The translations under genes and the position numbers were made by a program. From the NCBI RefSeq assembly GCF_004684345.1, contig NZ_CP038469.1, forward strand, positions 3,534,001 through 3,598,000: a stretch of 64,000 nucleotides of DNA, in the 5' to 3' direction. Below are positions 36,080-45,269 of this stretch, one piece after another (position 1 is the first letter of the stretch; each line of letters opens with the position of its first letter). The notes under the pieces are model-generated. The model saw nothing but the letters and a program-made list of their open reading frames with translations, was not told the DNA's origin and did no database searches. This stretch comes from Citrobacter tructae (GTDB lineage: Bacteria > Pseudomonadota > Gammaproteobacteria > Enterobacterales > Enterobacteriaceae).

Positions 36080-37216
36080 ATGGATTTACTGATTGTTTTG
36101 ACCTATGTGGCTTGTGCATGGTCGGTATTTAAAATTTTTAAAATTCCTGTCAATAAATGGACAGTACCTACCGCTGCATTGGGTGGTATTTTTATTGTTT
36201 GCGGGCTTATATTACTGATGAACTATAACCATCCGTATACCTTTAAGGCGCAAAAGGCGGTCATTTCTATTCCTGTTGTGCCACAGGTGACTGGGGTGGT
36301 GGCGGAAGTCACAGATAAGAAGAACACGCTGATCAAAAAAGGTGAGGTCCTGTTCAAGCTTAATCCGGGGCGTTATCAGGCGAGGGTTGATCGTCTGAAA
36401 GCCGATGTTGTCACGGCGCAGCATAAAGAGCAGGCGCTGGCTGCGCAGTTAGATGAAATGAAAGCGAACACGCAACAGGCAAAGGCCACGCGTGACAAGC
36501 TGGCTAAAGATTATCAGCGTTATGCGCAGGGTAGCCAGGCGAAGGTGAACCCTTTTTCTGAACGCGATATCGATGCAGCACGACAAAACTATCTGGCGCA
36601 GGAAGCGTCGGTGAAATCTTCCATTGCCGAGCAGCAGCAAATTCAAAGCCAGTTAGATAGTTTGGTGATGGGTGAAAATTCACAAATTGCCAGCCTGAAA
36701 GCGCAACTGGCTGAAGCAGAATTTAACCTTGATCAAACCGTGGTTCGTGCGCCCAGCGATGGCTACATTACCCAGGTGCTGATTCGACCGGGCACCTACG
36801 CCGCCGCACTGCCTATGCGCCCGGTAATGGTGTTTATTCCTGACCAAAAACGGCAGATTATTGCCCAGTTCCGTCAGAACTCGCTGCTGCGACTGGAACC
36901 TGGCGATGAAGCTGAAGTGGTATTTAACGCGCTGCCGGGGAAAGTTTTTAGCGGTAAGCTGGCGGCCATTAGCCCGGCCGTTCCGGGCGGTACGTATCAG
37001 TCGAATGGCGCGCTGCAATCCTTAAACTCTACACCGGGTTCGGAAGGGGTGATCGCCACAATTGAACTGAATGAGAATGCGGATGTGAACGCTTTGCCTG
37101 ATGGTATTTACGCCCAGGTCGCGGTCTATTCTGACCATTTCTCCCATGTGTCAGTGATGCGTAAGGTCTTGTTACGTATGACCAGTTGGGTACATTACCT
37201 GTATCTCGACCACTAA
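36080..37216 (+). CDS. yiaV: HlyD-family membrane fusion protein YiaV
   Basis: A 378-residue adaptor-type protein, identical in length to YibH. It has N-terminal hydrophobic segments, a split lipoyl-like domain (VVPQVTGVVAEVTDKKNT and TVVRAPSDGYITQVLIRPGT), a coiled coil between the halves (about 100-210) and a C-terminal beta domain ending LRMTSWVHYLYLDH. No pump or outer-membrane channel gene is adjacent. Role unknown. It converges with yiaU. Confidence 0.9.
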   Translation: MDLLIVLTYVACAWSVFKIFKIPVNKWTVPTAALGGIFIVCGLILLMNYNHPYTFKAQKAVISIPVVPQVTGVVAEVTDKKNTLIKKGEVLFKLNPGRYQARVDRLKADVVTAQHKEQALAAQLDEMKANTQQAKATRDKLAKDYQRYAQGSQAKVNPFSERDIDAARQNYLAQEASVKSSIAEQQQIQSQLDSLVMGENSQIASLKAQLAEAEFNLDQTVVRAPSDGYITQVLIRPGTYAAALPMRPVMVFIPDQKRQIIAQFRQNSLLRLEPGDEAEVVFNALPGKVFSGKLAAISPAVPGGTYQSNGALQSLNSTPGSEGVIATIELNENADVNALPDGIYAQVAVYSDHFSHVSVMRKVLLRMTSWVHYLYLDH

Positions 37217-37231
37217 GAGCGCTCTATTTTC

Positions 37232-38185
37232 TTACTCAGGTGGCTGTTGCAGCCCCTGAGTAATCTGTTCACGTATCTCAGTCAACATTTCATCAAGAAT
37301 AAACTGAACTCGCCAGGGCTGGTATTCGCGCTTGCGGAAAATCGCCACCAGGTCCAGCCACCACTCATGCTGTTCAGAGAAGCATGGAACCAGCGCCCCG
37401 GTTTCAAGATCGCGTTGAACACTTTTATTGGGCGCAAAAACAATGCCCAGATGATTACGTGCCAGTGCTAGCGCTGACTGTGTATTGTCGCAGACATAAT
37501 TTCCCGTCACCCGATAATCATGCATCTCTTTGCCACCGGCCGAATTGAATCGCCAAATATTGGCGTCATCAATCATCATGGAATCAATTAAAATACAGGA
37601 ATGCTGCTCCAGTTCTTCAGGACCACTGATAGGATGTTTATCGAGATACTCCTGGCTGGCAAAAGCAGTTACCGCATATTTAGTAATGAAACTAGCGACC
37701 AGTGATTCATCTTTGGGATGTGCGTAGGAAATTAAAACATCACAATCATCAGGGAATTCGACACCCTCATAAAATGCTTTACGCTCCAGATTATATGTTT
37801 TTAGAGAAAGAGTAATGCCACCGATATTCTGTATTTTTGCAATAACATGCTGCGATAAGTAAGCAATAATCCCCGTAGGCGCATATACTGTTACCCGACC
37901 ACGTTTTTCATGCTTATAATCAGCAATGAAATTGTTCAACTGCTCGTTTCTGTCCAGCATGTCATTGATGTAGGGAAGCAACGCGGTGCCAAAGGGCGTA
38001 AGGGTCAGTTGTCGGGTGGTTCTGTCAAATACCTTTAGACCAACTTTTGATTCAAAATCAGCAAGATACTTGCTGACGTTGGCCTGCGCGATGCCGAGAA
38101 CGGTGGCGGCATGGCTGATATTTTCACTGGCAGCAATGACCGAAATAATCTTCAGCTCCCGGTGTTTGAGTTGTAATTTATTCAT
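37232..38185 (-). CDS. yiaU: LysR-family regulator YiaU
   Basis: A 317-residue LysR-type regulator with an N-terminal winged helix-turn-helix (about residues 1-65; AATVLGIAQANVSKYLADFE) and a periplasmic-binding-like effector domain. The ATG at 38185 gives the family N-terminus MNKLQLKHRELK; a TTG four codons upstream is possible but less likely. It is divergent from yiaT and probably controls it, as usual for this family. The effector is unknown. Confidence 0.9.
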   Translation of the reverse strand: MNKLQLKHRELKIISVIAASENISHAATVLGIAQANVSKYLADFESKVGLKVFDRTTRQLTLTPFGTALLPYINDMLDRNEQLNNFIADYKHEKRGRVTVYAPTGIIAYLSQHVIAKIQNIGGITLSLKTYNLERKAFYEGVEFPDDCDVLISYAHPKDESLVASFITKYAVTAFASQEYLDKHPISGPEELEQHSCILIDSMMIDDANIWRFNSAGGKEMHDYRVTGNYVCDNTQSALALARNHLGIVFAPNKSVQRDLETGALVPCFSEQHEWWLDLVAIFRKREYQPWRVQFILDEMLTEIREQITQGLQQPPE

Positions 38186-38306
38186 TGCTGAACCCAATAT
38201 ATATATGATTTTATATATTACTATATAAATATGAATCTTGCACTGATGAAATTGTAAGCATTATTATGCGTCTGCTTTGTAGCTTATTTTAAAATGGAAA
38301 GTTGGC

Positions 38307-39047
38307 ATGTTAATTAAACGCAATATTGTGGCGCTAATTGCTTTTTCTTTTATGGCGAGTGCATCAGCCGCAGAATTTTCTCTTGGCGGTGGGGCAGTAT
38401 ATAACGAATCTCCTTATCGTGGATACAATGAAAATGTCCATGCAGTGCCGCTTATCAGTTATGAAGGTGAATCATTTTATTTTAGGCAAACAACGTTAGG
38501 TTATATTCTGTCGAAGAGTGAAAGTAATGAATTTAGTATTACTGCCTCGTGGATGCCGCTTGAGTTTGATCCAGGTGATAACGACGATCATGCAATGAAG
38601 CAACTCGACAAGCGTGATGCGACCGCGATGGCGGGTGCCGCATGGTATCACCATGAGAAATGGGGCAGCGTGAAAGTCTCAGCCGCAGCAGATGTGATGG
38701 ACAACAGCAGTGGCTGGGCAGGCGAAGTTTCGCTGTTCCGTCCAATGCCGATGGGCAAGCTGACGCTGACGCCATCCATTGGTGTGCTCTACTATGATGA
38801 AAAATTCAACGAATACTACTACGGCGTTTCTGGCAATGAATCTCGCCGCAGTGGGTTATCAAGCTATTCCCCTGGCGATAGCTGGACGCCGTATGTTGGC
38901 CTGTCCGCTAAATATGCGTTAACCGCTAACCTGACATTGCTGGCCAGTGCCAACTATACCGTGCTGCCGGATGATATAAAGAATAGCCCAATGGTTGATC
39001 GCGATGACAGCTTCACCTTCCTGTCAGGGGTGAGCTGGCGTTTCTGA
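38307..39047 (+). CDS. yiaT: MipA/OmpV-family outer-membrane protein YiaT
   Basis: A 246-residue outer-membrane beta-barrel protein. A signal peptide (cleavage near SASAAEFSLG) is followed by alternating amphipathic strands and a C-terminal aromatic residue (GVSWRF), as required for BAM-dependent insertion. MipA/OmpV relatives serve as scaffolds or pores; the role here is unknown. A GGAAAG ribosome site precedes it. It is divergent from yiaU and convergent with sgbE. Confidence 0.9.
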   Translation: MLIKRNIVALIAFSFMASASAAEFSLGGGAVYNESPYRGYNENVHAVPLISYEGESFYFRQTTLGYILSKSESNEFSITASWMPLEFDPGDNDDHAMKQLDKRDATAMAGAAWYHHEKWGSVKVSAAADVMDNSSGWAGEVSLFRPMPMGKLTLTPSIGVLYYDEKFNEYYYGVSGNESRRSGLSSYSPGDSWTPYVGLSAKYALTANLTLLASANYTVLPDDIKNSPMVDRDDSFTFLSGVSWRF

Positions 39048-39097
39048 TTCTCACCCGTTTGTCCTCATGGAAGAGGGCGATTTTTTCGTGATACGTT

Positions 39098-39127
39098 GAC
39101 GGATGGCGCTAACTGTCGCCATCCGTC
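39098..39127. terminator. Hairpin between convergent yiaT and sgbE
   Basis: Perfect 11-base arms GACGGATGGCG (39098-39108) and CGCCATCCGTC (39117-39127) with an eight-base loop. It lies between two converging genes. T tracts are not adjacent, so termination on either strand is only probable. Confidence 0.55.
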
Positions 39128-39160
39128 ATAGCACTACAGCCATATGATTGCTGTGTGGTG

Positions 39161-39859
39161 TCAGTTTTGCCCGTAATAAGCATTCGCGCCGTGTTTGCGC
39201 AGGTAATGTTTGTCGAGCAGTTCGGGCTGCATATCCGGCAACTGTGGTGCAAGCTGGCGTGAGAACAACCCCATGTAGGCACACTCTTCGAGCACCACGG
39301 CGTTGTGTACGGCGTCGGCGGCATCTTTACCCCAAGCGAACGGGCCGTGCGAATGGACTAATATCGCCGGGATCTGCATTGGGTTCAGGTTACGTTCTTC
39401 AAAGGTGCTAATAATCACCTCACCGGTTTGATACTCATACTCACCGTTAATTTCTCCGACAGTCATTCGTCGGGTGCAAGGGATCGCGCCATAGAAGTAA
39501 TCGGCATGCGTGGTGCCCCAGGCGGGGAGATCGAGACCCGCCTGCGACCAGATCGTGGCGTGGCGAGAATGGGTATGCACGATCCCGCCGATCTGTGGAT
39601 ACCGACGATACAGCGCCAGATGGGTTGGCGTGTCAGACGAGGGCTTTTTACTGCCTTCCACCACCTTGCCGCTGGCGATATCCACCACCACCATGTCGTC
39701 GGCGGTCATTACGTCATATTCAACGCCAGAAGGCTTGATCACCATCAGCGTGCGCGTTTCATCGACCGCGCTGACGTTGCCCCAGGTAAAGGTCACTAAA
39801 CCATGTGCCGGGAGCGCCAGATTTGCCGCCAGCACCTCGGCTTTCAGTTGTTCTAACAT
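39161..39859 (-). CDS. sgbE: L-ribulose-5-phosphate 4-epimerase SgbE (YiaS)
   Basis: A 232-residue class II aldolase-fold epimerase that turns L-ribulose-5-phosphate into D-xylulose-5-phosphate, the final step of this operon. Zinc ligands are in HTHSRHATIWSQAG and in the later VHSHGPFAWG. The start at 39859 has a strong AAGGAGG site and overlaps sgbU by seven bases. Confidence 0.95.
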   Translation of the reverse strand: MLEQLKAEVLAANLALPAHGLVTFTWGNVSAVDETRTLMVIKPSGVEYDVMTADDMVVVDIASGKVVEGSKKPSSDTPTHLALYRRYPQIGGIVHTHSRHATIWSQAGLDLPAWGTTHADYFYGAIPCTRRMTVGEINGEYEYQTGEVIISTFEERNLNPMQIPAILVHSHGPFAWGKDAADAVHNAVVLEECAYMGLFSRQLAPQLPDMQPELLDKHYLRKHGANAYYGQN

Positions 39860-40713
39860 GTGAATCCTCCTTCCTGCATCCGCGCTTCTATCCAGCGTCG
39901 CGCCTGGATAATTTCCAGTACCGGCTCACTGGCTTTTTCGGTCCACATTTCAATCAGAAACGATCCGCGATAGTTCAGTTCATGCAGCGTTTTGAAAATG
40001 CTAACAAAGTCCACACAGCCTTCGCCAAACGGTACATCGCGAAACTGGCCCGGGTGCGTTTCGGTCACCGGCAGTGTGTCTTTCAGGTGAATAGCGGCAA
40101 TACGGTCGATGCCCAGCGTCAATTCGGCGGTGACGTCGTTACCCCAGGCGCTGAGGTTGCCGACATCCGGGTAGACGGTGAACCACGGCGATGACAGCAT
40201 TTCATCCCACTTTTTCCACTTGCTGATCGAGTTCATAAACGCGGTGTCCATGATTTCTACCGCCAGCATGACCTGCGCGGCGGCGGCCTGCTCCACTGCC
40301 CATGCCAGTCCTTCGGCAAAGCGCTGCTGCGTGCCTGCGTCATGTTCTTCGTAATAGACATCGTAACCCGCGAGTTGAATGGTTCGAATGCCTAAATCGC
40401 GCGCCAGGCGAATGGCTTTGCTCATGATGTCGCGCGCCCGCTCTCGGACGGATTCATCGCGGCTACCAAAGGGAAAACGTCGGTGGGCTGACAGGCACAT
40501 TGACGGGATCGCCACGCCGGTTTCCAGCATCGCGCTGACTAACGATGCGCGCTGTGTTGCGCTCCAGTCGAGGCGTGACAGGCGCTCATCGGTTTCATCC
40601 ACCGACATTTCGACGAAATCAAAACCGCAGCTTTTCGCCAGCACCAGCCGTTCCGGCCAACTGAGATCTTTCGCCAGCGCTTTCTCATAGATACCTAACG
40701 GATGATTACGCAT
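39853..40713 (-). CDS. sgbU: L-ribulose-5-phosphate 3-epimerase (L-xylulose-5-P epimerase) SgbU (YiaR)
   Basis: A 286-residue TIM-barrel (xylose-isomerase-like) epimerase that converts L-xylulose-5-phosphate to L-ribulose-5-phosphate. Metal and catalytic acids lie in EMSVDETDERL, AVEIMDTAFMN, YPDVGNLSAWG and SFLIEMWTEK. The start at 40713 yields the family length and overlaps the sgbH 3' end by eight bases; the frame stays open upstream inside sgbH. Confidence 0.95.
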   Translation of the reverse strand: MRNHPLGIYEKALAKDLSWPERLVLAKSCGFDFVEMSVDETDERLSRLDWSATQRASLVSAMLETGVAIPSMCLSAHRRFPFGSRDESVRERARDIMSKAIRLARDLGIRTIQLAGYDVYYEEHDAGTQQRFAEGLAWAVEQAAAAQVMLAVEIMDTAFMNSISKWKKWDEMLSSPWFTVYPDVGNLSAWGNDVTAELTLGIDRIAAIHLKDTLPVTETHPGQFRDVPFGEGCVDFVSIFKTLHELNYRGSFLIEMWTEKASEPVLEIIQARRWIEARMQEGGFTC

Positions 40714-41368
40714 GCTGTGTTCCCCAGATGGCGTCGATTTGCGCATGAAATTCGCCAGCGATCTGCGCCGGATGTTGTGCGCCTGCCAGCGCGCGCCCGG
40801 CAATAAAGGCTTTAACGTTAATGTCGCGGAACAGCGGCAGATCGGCGGGCGTAATGCCGCCGGTAATTGATAGCTCAAGGCCGATGTCGGACAACGCTTT
40901 CATGCGCGCCAGATCCGCTTCGCCCCACTGTTGACCGCTGGCCTGTGCGTCGCGCCCGCGATGGTAAATCGCCTGGCGAACCCCGACGCGATACCAGTCG
41001 CGGGCATCGTTCAGCGTCCAGTTACCGAACAGCTCCATCTGAATCTCACCACCGCAGGCGAGTGCAACGGCGTGGCCCTTTTCCACCGTAGCGAGCGGTG
41101 CGGCACAGATAATGGTCATCCAGTTGGCACCAGCCCCAAAAGCTTGCTGTGCGAGGGTTTCTCCGGCATCGGCCACCTTCCAGTCGGCGACGATAAGTTT
41201 ATCCGGGCATTGGGCGCGCAGGGCTTTGACCGCGCTCAGGCCTTCGGTTAAACAGAGGATGGTCCCAGCTTCAACGATATCGACATGATCTTGTAGCAGG
41301 GCGACATCACGTTGTGCTGCCTGAAGGCTGGTGTGATCGAGCGCCAGTTGCAGTAATGGTCGGCTCAT
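40706..41368 (-). CDS. sgbH: 3-keto-L-gulonate-6-phosphate decarboxylase SgbH (YiaQ)
   Basis: A 220-residue OMP-decarboxylase-superfamily enzyme. It decarboxylates 3-keto-L-gulonate-6-phosphate to L-xylulose-5-phosphate. The magnesium and catalytic residues are in DKLIVADWKVADAGET and MELFGNWTLNDARDW. The AAGGAGC ribosome site and ATGA overlap with lyxK show translational coupling. Confidence 0.95.
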   Translation of the reverse strand: MSRPLLQLALDHTSLQAAQRDVALLQDHVDIVEAGTILCLTEGLSAVKALRAQCPDKLIVADWKVADAGETLAQQAFGAGANWMTIICAAPLATVEKGHAVALACGGEIQMELFGNWTLNDARDWYRVGVRQAIYHRGRDAQASGQQWGEADLARMKALSDIGLELSITGGITPADLPLFRDINVKAFIAGRALAGAQHPAQIAGEFHAQIDAIWGTQHA

Positions 41369-42870
41369 AATGCGTGCTCCTTAATGCGGGCGTGATAGCC
41401 CTGTAGTGCGGTAATCAAATCCTGGTATTGACGGTATTTACGCTGGTAATGCGCATGTGCGGTCATGTCCGGCTGCAGCGTGCGTATCGGGTGCTGTAAG
41501 CTGCGCTGGGCGTCGCTAAAGTTGGGGTAAACACTGGTGCCGACGCGGGCGGCGAGCGCCGCGCCAAAGCAGCCGGTCTCTTCCACCTGCGGCAATTCGA
41601 TACGTAAACCGCTGACGTCTGCCAGCATTTGCATCCAGATGTCGGAATGCGCCGGGCCGCCGGTGACGCGCAGGGTATGTACTTCAGTAAAGCGTTCGCG
41701 CATGCGATTGAGATGGGTCATGTGGCTGAACACCACGCCTTCATAAACCGCCTGCAACAGGTGCGCGCGGGTGTGCAGCGCCTGCATACCGTAAAAGCCG
41801 CTGGTCATTTCCAGTCCGGCGTTGCTGCCGTATAAAAAGGGCAGAAAGAACAGATCGCTGGCCGCTTTCGGCAAACTGGCAACGGCCTGATTGATCTCAG
41901 CAAAAGAGAGTTCGCCCCATTGGGCGGTAAACCATTCCAGATTGCCGGAAGAGGTCGGGCTGGCTTCGTGAACGATGTATTGCCCGTCGTTCACATAGCG
42001 ACCATAGACATAGGGATGTGCCTCGTGGTCGCGCAGGCCGTGAGCGATCCCGCTGGTGACCGCCCAGGTCCCCATTACCGCGTTGAGGGTGTGTTCATCT
42101 TCAATACCGGTACAGAGTGCGGTGGAAACCACATCAAACAGACCGCCGACGACGGGCGTACCCGCAGCCAGACCGGTTATGGCGGCTGCCTGAGCGGTGA
42201 TTTCCCCGCAAATTTCTGCTGAGCCGATGACGGGGGGCAGCGCATTATCGATTTCGCTGATGCCCAGCCACTGGGTCAAGCGTGCGTCGTACTGGCCCGT
42301 ACTCATGTTGTAGAGGTTGGATTCTGAGATGTTGCTCTCTTCGCAGCCTTTGACGCCGGTTAAGCACCAGCGCAAAAAATCATGCCCCATCATCACGCAG
42401 CCAATTTGCGCGTAGCGTTGGGGGTCATGCTCTTTTACCCAGCGCAGCAGAGACGCGGGGTGCCCGGTCCACAACGTCTGGCGGGTAATCGGATAGAGTT
42501 GTTCGGGGATCCCGTCCTGTTGCCAGCGCTGGACGATATCCATCGCCCGGCGGTCAGAAGAGAGGATGGCGTTGCCCAGCGGCTTATCTTGCTTATCGAG
42601 AAGAAACAGCCCTTTGCCCTGTGCGGAAATACCGACGCCTTTGATTTGCTCGCCGGATACGCCTGTACATTGTAGTAATCCAGCGATGGTGGCTGCGCAG
42701 TGCTGCCAGAGTTGCGGCATGTCACGTTCGGCGTAACCCGGCAGTGGCGACACTGTCTGCAATGATTGCCGGTGAATTCCATGTTCATGACCTTTGACGT
42801 CATATAAACCGGCTTTCAGATACGTACCGCCACAATCGATACCCAGCCAGAAGGTCTCTTTTTCACTCAT
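41365..42870 (-). CDS. lyxK: FGGY-family carbohydrate kinase (L-xylulose/3-keto-L-gulonate kinase) LyxK (YiaP)
   Basis: A 501-residue FGGY kinase. The N-terminal ATP/sugar fold motif is WLGIDCGGTYLKAGLYD and the second-domain motifs include NAVMGTWAVTSG and LRVTGGPAHSDIWMQMLADVSG. E. coli LyxK phosphorylates L-xylulose and 3-keto-L-gulonate. In this operon it would make 3-keto-L-gulonate-6-phosphate for SgbH. The start at 42870 gives the family N-terminus; the frame stays open to 42963. Confidence 0.94.
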   Translation of the reverse strand: MSEKETFWLGIDCGGTYLKAGLYDVKGHEHGIHRQSLQTVSPLPGYAERDMPQLWQHCAATIAGLLQCTGVSGEQIKGVGISAQGKGLFLLDKQDKPLGNAILSSDRRAMDIVQRWQQDGIPEQLYPITRQTLWTGHPASLLRWVKEHDPQRYAQIGCVMMGHDFLRWCLTGVKGCEESNISESNLYNMSTGQYDARLTQWLGISEIDNALPPVIGSAEICGEITAQAAAITGLAAGTPVVGGLFDVVSTALCTGIEDEHTLNAVMGTWAVTSGIAHGLRDHEAHPYVYGRYVNDGQYIVHEASPTSSGNLEWFTAQWGELSFAEINQAVASLPKAASDLFFLPFLYGSNAGLEMTSGFYGMQALHTRAHLLQAVYEGVVFSHMTHLNRMRERFTEVHTLRVTGGPAHSDIWMQMLADVSGLRIELPQVEETGCFGAALAARVGTSVYPNFSDAQRSLQHPIRTLQPDMTAHAHYQRKYRQYQDLITALQGYHARIKEHAL

Positions 42871-42888
42871 CTTTGATGTCTCAGCTTT

Positions 42889-42961
42889 GCCGGACGGCGC
42901 TCGCTTATCCGGCCTACAACGGTTGCAGCTTGTAAGCCCGGTAAGCTCAGCGCCACCGGGC
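42889..42961. repeat. BIME (two REP units) between yiaX2 and lyxK
   Basis: Two palindromic units: GCCGGACGGCGC...TTATCCGGC (42889-42913) and GCCCGGTAAGC...CCACCGGGC (42936-42961). They lie inside the operon, between the transporter and kinase genes, where REP structures commonly protect upstream mRNA from exonucleases. Confidence 0.85.
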
Positions 42962-42967
42962 ATCGTT

Positions 42968-44293
42968 TTATGCGGTGCGTTTATGTGGGTTCAGGGTTTT
43001 TTGCGGGGCAGCCCCGGCACCGGCATCGCATTTTGCGGGTAACAGCAGCGCCATCAGCGCGGCCAGCGCCAGTGAGATAGCCAGGCAATACACGCCCGCA
43101 TCTTTGCTGTACAGAGTGATAAGCACGCCAACCGCGTAAGGGCCGCAGAAGCCGCCGAGGTTACCCAGTGCGTTGATCACGCCGCGTGCCCCGCCCGCCA
43201 TTTCAGCGCTGAACAGACGCGCCGGAATGGTCCAGAACACGCCCGCTGCCGATTGCAGGAAGAACCCGCAGCCAACTAGCGCGGAGTAGGCCAGCCAGAC
43301 GTTATTTTTCAGCACCACGGAGAGGAACATGCACAGTGCGAAGCCAATTAGCGGCAGGCAAACAAACACTTTACGTTTGCCGGTACGGTCAGAGAGGGTG
43401 GAGAACAGGAACATCCCGGCAATGGCCCCGACGTAGGGCAGAATGGCGAGCATGCCGACCTGCCCCATAGTGCTATGGGTTAGTTCTTTGAGGATGGTCG
43501 GTAGCCACAGGGTGTAGCCGTAAATCCCGGTCTGATAAAAGAAGTTCAGCGCGATAAGCTGCCACATGGTTTTATCGGAAAGCACCGCGCCGAGAGAGGC
43601 ATTTTTGACTTCGGTACCGGCAATGGCCTTTTGCTCGGCGGCCAGCGTTTCGACCAGATAATTTTTCTCGGCGTCAGAAATCCAGCGCGCTTCCTGCGGA
43701 CGGTCATAGACGGTATAGGCCCACAGCACCAGCACAGCCACAGAGAGCAGACCTTCAATAATGAACAGCCAGCGCCAGTCGAGAACGGTGATTATCCAAC
43801 CGGAGAGCGGGGCGGTGATAATCCCGGCAATCGGCACAAACATGATCACAATCGCGTTAGCACGACCGCGTTCGGCATCGGGGAACCAGTTACTGATCAT
43901 CGTCAGCACCACCGGCAGCATGCCGCCTTCGGCTACACCGAGCAAGAAGCGCAGAACCAGCAACTGGTACTGATTGGTGATTAGCCCTGTGAGGACGGAA
44001 ATAACCGCCCAGGCGACCAGCGACCAGCCGATAAATTTCTTACCGCTGCCGTGAACGGCAATTTTGCCGCCGGGAACTTGTAAAAACAGATAGCCGATAA
44101 AGAAAATACCGCCAGCCAGTCCCGCCATGGTGGCGGAAATACCTAACTCAGCATCCATGCCGCCGGGCATCGCAAAAGCGATATTGACGCGGTCCATATA
44201 AGAAATAATGCAGGCGATCAGAATTGGAGGAATAATTCTCAACCAACGCTGGCGTGGTATATCGTTTTGTGTAGAGCGAGAGGTCATGTTCAT
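42968..44293 (-). CDS. yiaX2: MFS sugar-acid transporter YiaX2
   Basis: A 441-residue, about 12-helix major facilitator of the anion:cation symporter (ACS) branch, related to hexuronate, glucarate and galactonate permeases. Motifs: SYMDRVNIAFAMPGGMDAELG in helix 1 and FLLGVAEGGMLPVVLTMISNWF in helix 4. It sits inside the yia operon in the place that E. coli fills with the TRAP transporter yiaMNO. This gene order matches the Klebsiella yiaKLX1X2PQRS operon. It probably imports 2,3-diketo-L-gulonate, ascorbate or a related acid. Confidence 0.88.
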   Translation of the reverse strand: MNMTSRSTQNDIPRQRWLRIIPPILIACIISYMDRVNIAFAMPGGMDAELGISATMAGLAGGIFFIGYLFLQVPGGKIAVHGSGKKFIGWSLVAWAVISVLTGLITNQYQLLVLRFLLGVAEGGMLPVVLTMISNWFPDAERGRANAIVIMFVPIAGIITAPLSGWIITVLDWRWLFIIEGLLSVAVLVLWAYTVYDRPQEARWISDAEKNYLVETLAAEQKAIAGTEVKNASLGAVLSDKTMWQLIALNFFYQTGIYGYTLWLPTILKELTHSTMGQVGMLAILPYVGAIAGMFLFSTLSDRTGKRKVFVCLPLIGFALCMFLSVVLKNNVWLAYSALVGCGFFLQSAAGVFWTIPARLFSAEMAGGARGVINALGNLGGFCGPYAVGVLITLYSKDAGVYCLAISLALAALMALLLPAKCDAGAGAAPQKTLNPHKRTA

Positions 44294-44323
44294 ATTAATG
44301 TTCTCGTAGAGTAGTTTTTATTT

Positions 44324-45256
44324 TTATAATTTTGATTTATTTAATGCAGCGATCCCGTCGCGTAATATTGCTACGCGATGATTCACATCTGCATTGGCGT
44401 TTATTTCCAGCAATTTAATGCCTGCAAATTGCAAGGGTTCACTTCCGGCACAGGCGAATAACTCGCGGACATGATCTGTGGTCATCAGGCTTTGTGGGCA
44501 GAACGGGGAAAACGGTGCATGCAGGTCCTGCCACTCGCCGTACTCGCCGGTGAGCGTGGTGCCGGAAAACATCAGCGCACCGAGCTTTCCGGCCTGTTTA
44601 GCCTGCTGTGTGTGGGTCAGCGGTAGGGCGGTATTTTGTCCTTCAATGGCCGAACGCGCCCAGTTGATGCACACGCTGATGTCGTAGTCGGCAATCACTT
44701 CCAGCACGTTGTCTAATGGCAGAAATCCTTTGCGCGGCGCGGTACCGGTCATGGCGTCGCAATGTTCCAGTACCAGATCGCAAGACCAGTCCCAGTTGGC
44801 TATCTCTTTAAGCGAACGGGCAAACGCATCGGTGGCCTGAGTGACGTTCGGATTACCTGCCAGCGGGGCGGCATGTAGCTCGAGCGCGATCACTTTCCCG
44901 GCGTTGACGGCATTGATGCTGTTGATTTTCTGCTGAAGATGGCGGTAGTACACCACGCAGGATTTGCGCTGTTCTTCGTCGCTGGAGGCCAACCCAAAAC
45001 CGCTGTTTCCGCCACGGCGGCGCATGGTTTCCATAATGGCGGTGACCACAATTTGCCAGTCGCCCGGAGTATGGCGCAATAACCATTCGTCACCTAACGG
45101 GTGAAGATGCTCGAGGCAGGGCTGCTCCAGACCGCGAATGTTCGGGGTATCCGCGAGTTGTCGCCAGAATTCCTTCTCTTCCTCTTCACTCTTTTGGTGA
45201 AATGAGGGTGCACAGGGGTACGCACCGATAATATAACCGGCATTATTAACGCTCAT
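44324..45256 (-). CDS. yiaX1: DUF4862-type protein YiaX1, function unknown
   Basis: A 310-residue cytoplasmic protein with no signal or membrane segment. Its layout suggests a TIM-barrel related to sugar epimerases: NIRGLEQPCLEHLHPLGD, KVIALELHAAPLAG, DLVLEHCDAMTG, DISVCINWARSAIEG and FAGIKLLEINAN could supply acidic and histidine metal ligands at strand ends. Position and neighbours match Klebsiella yiaX1. An AAGGAG ribosome site precedes the start. The reaction is not known; an isomerase or epimerase acting on a diketogulonate-type acid is inference. Confidence 0.82.
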   Translation of the reverse strand: MSVNNAGYIIGAYPCAPSFHQKSEEEEKEFWRQLADTPNIRGLEQPCLEHLHPLGDEWLLRHTPGDWQIVVTAIMETMRRRGGNSGFGLASSDEEQRKSCVVYYRHLQQKINSINAVNAGKVIALELHAAPLAGNPNVTQATDAFARSLKEIANWDWSCDLVLEHCDAMTGTAPRKGFLPLDNVLEVIADYDISVCINWARSAIEGQNTALPLTHTQQAKQAGKLGALMFSGTTLTGEYGEWQDLHAPFSPFCPQSLMTTDHVRELFACAGSEPLQFAGIKLLEINANADVNHRVAILRDGIAALNKSKL

Positions 45257-45269
45257 GTTGTGCTCCTTT

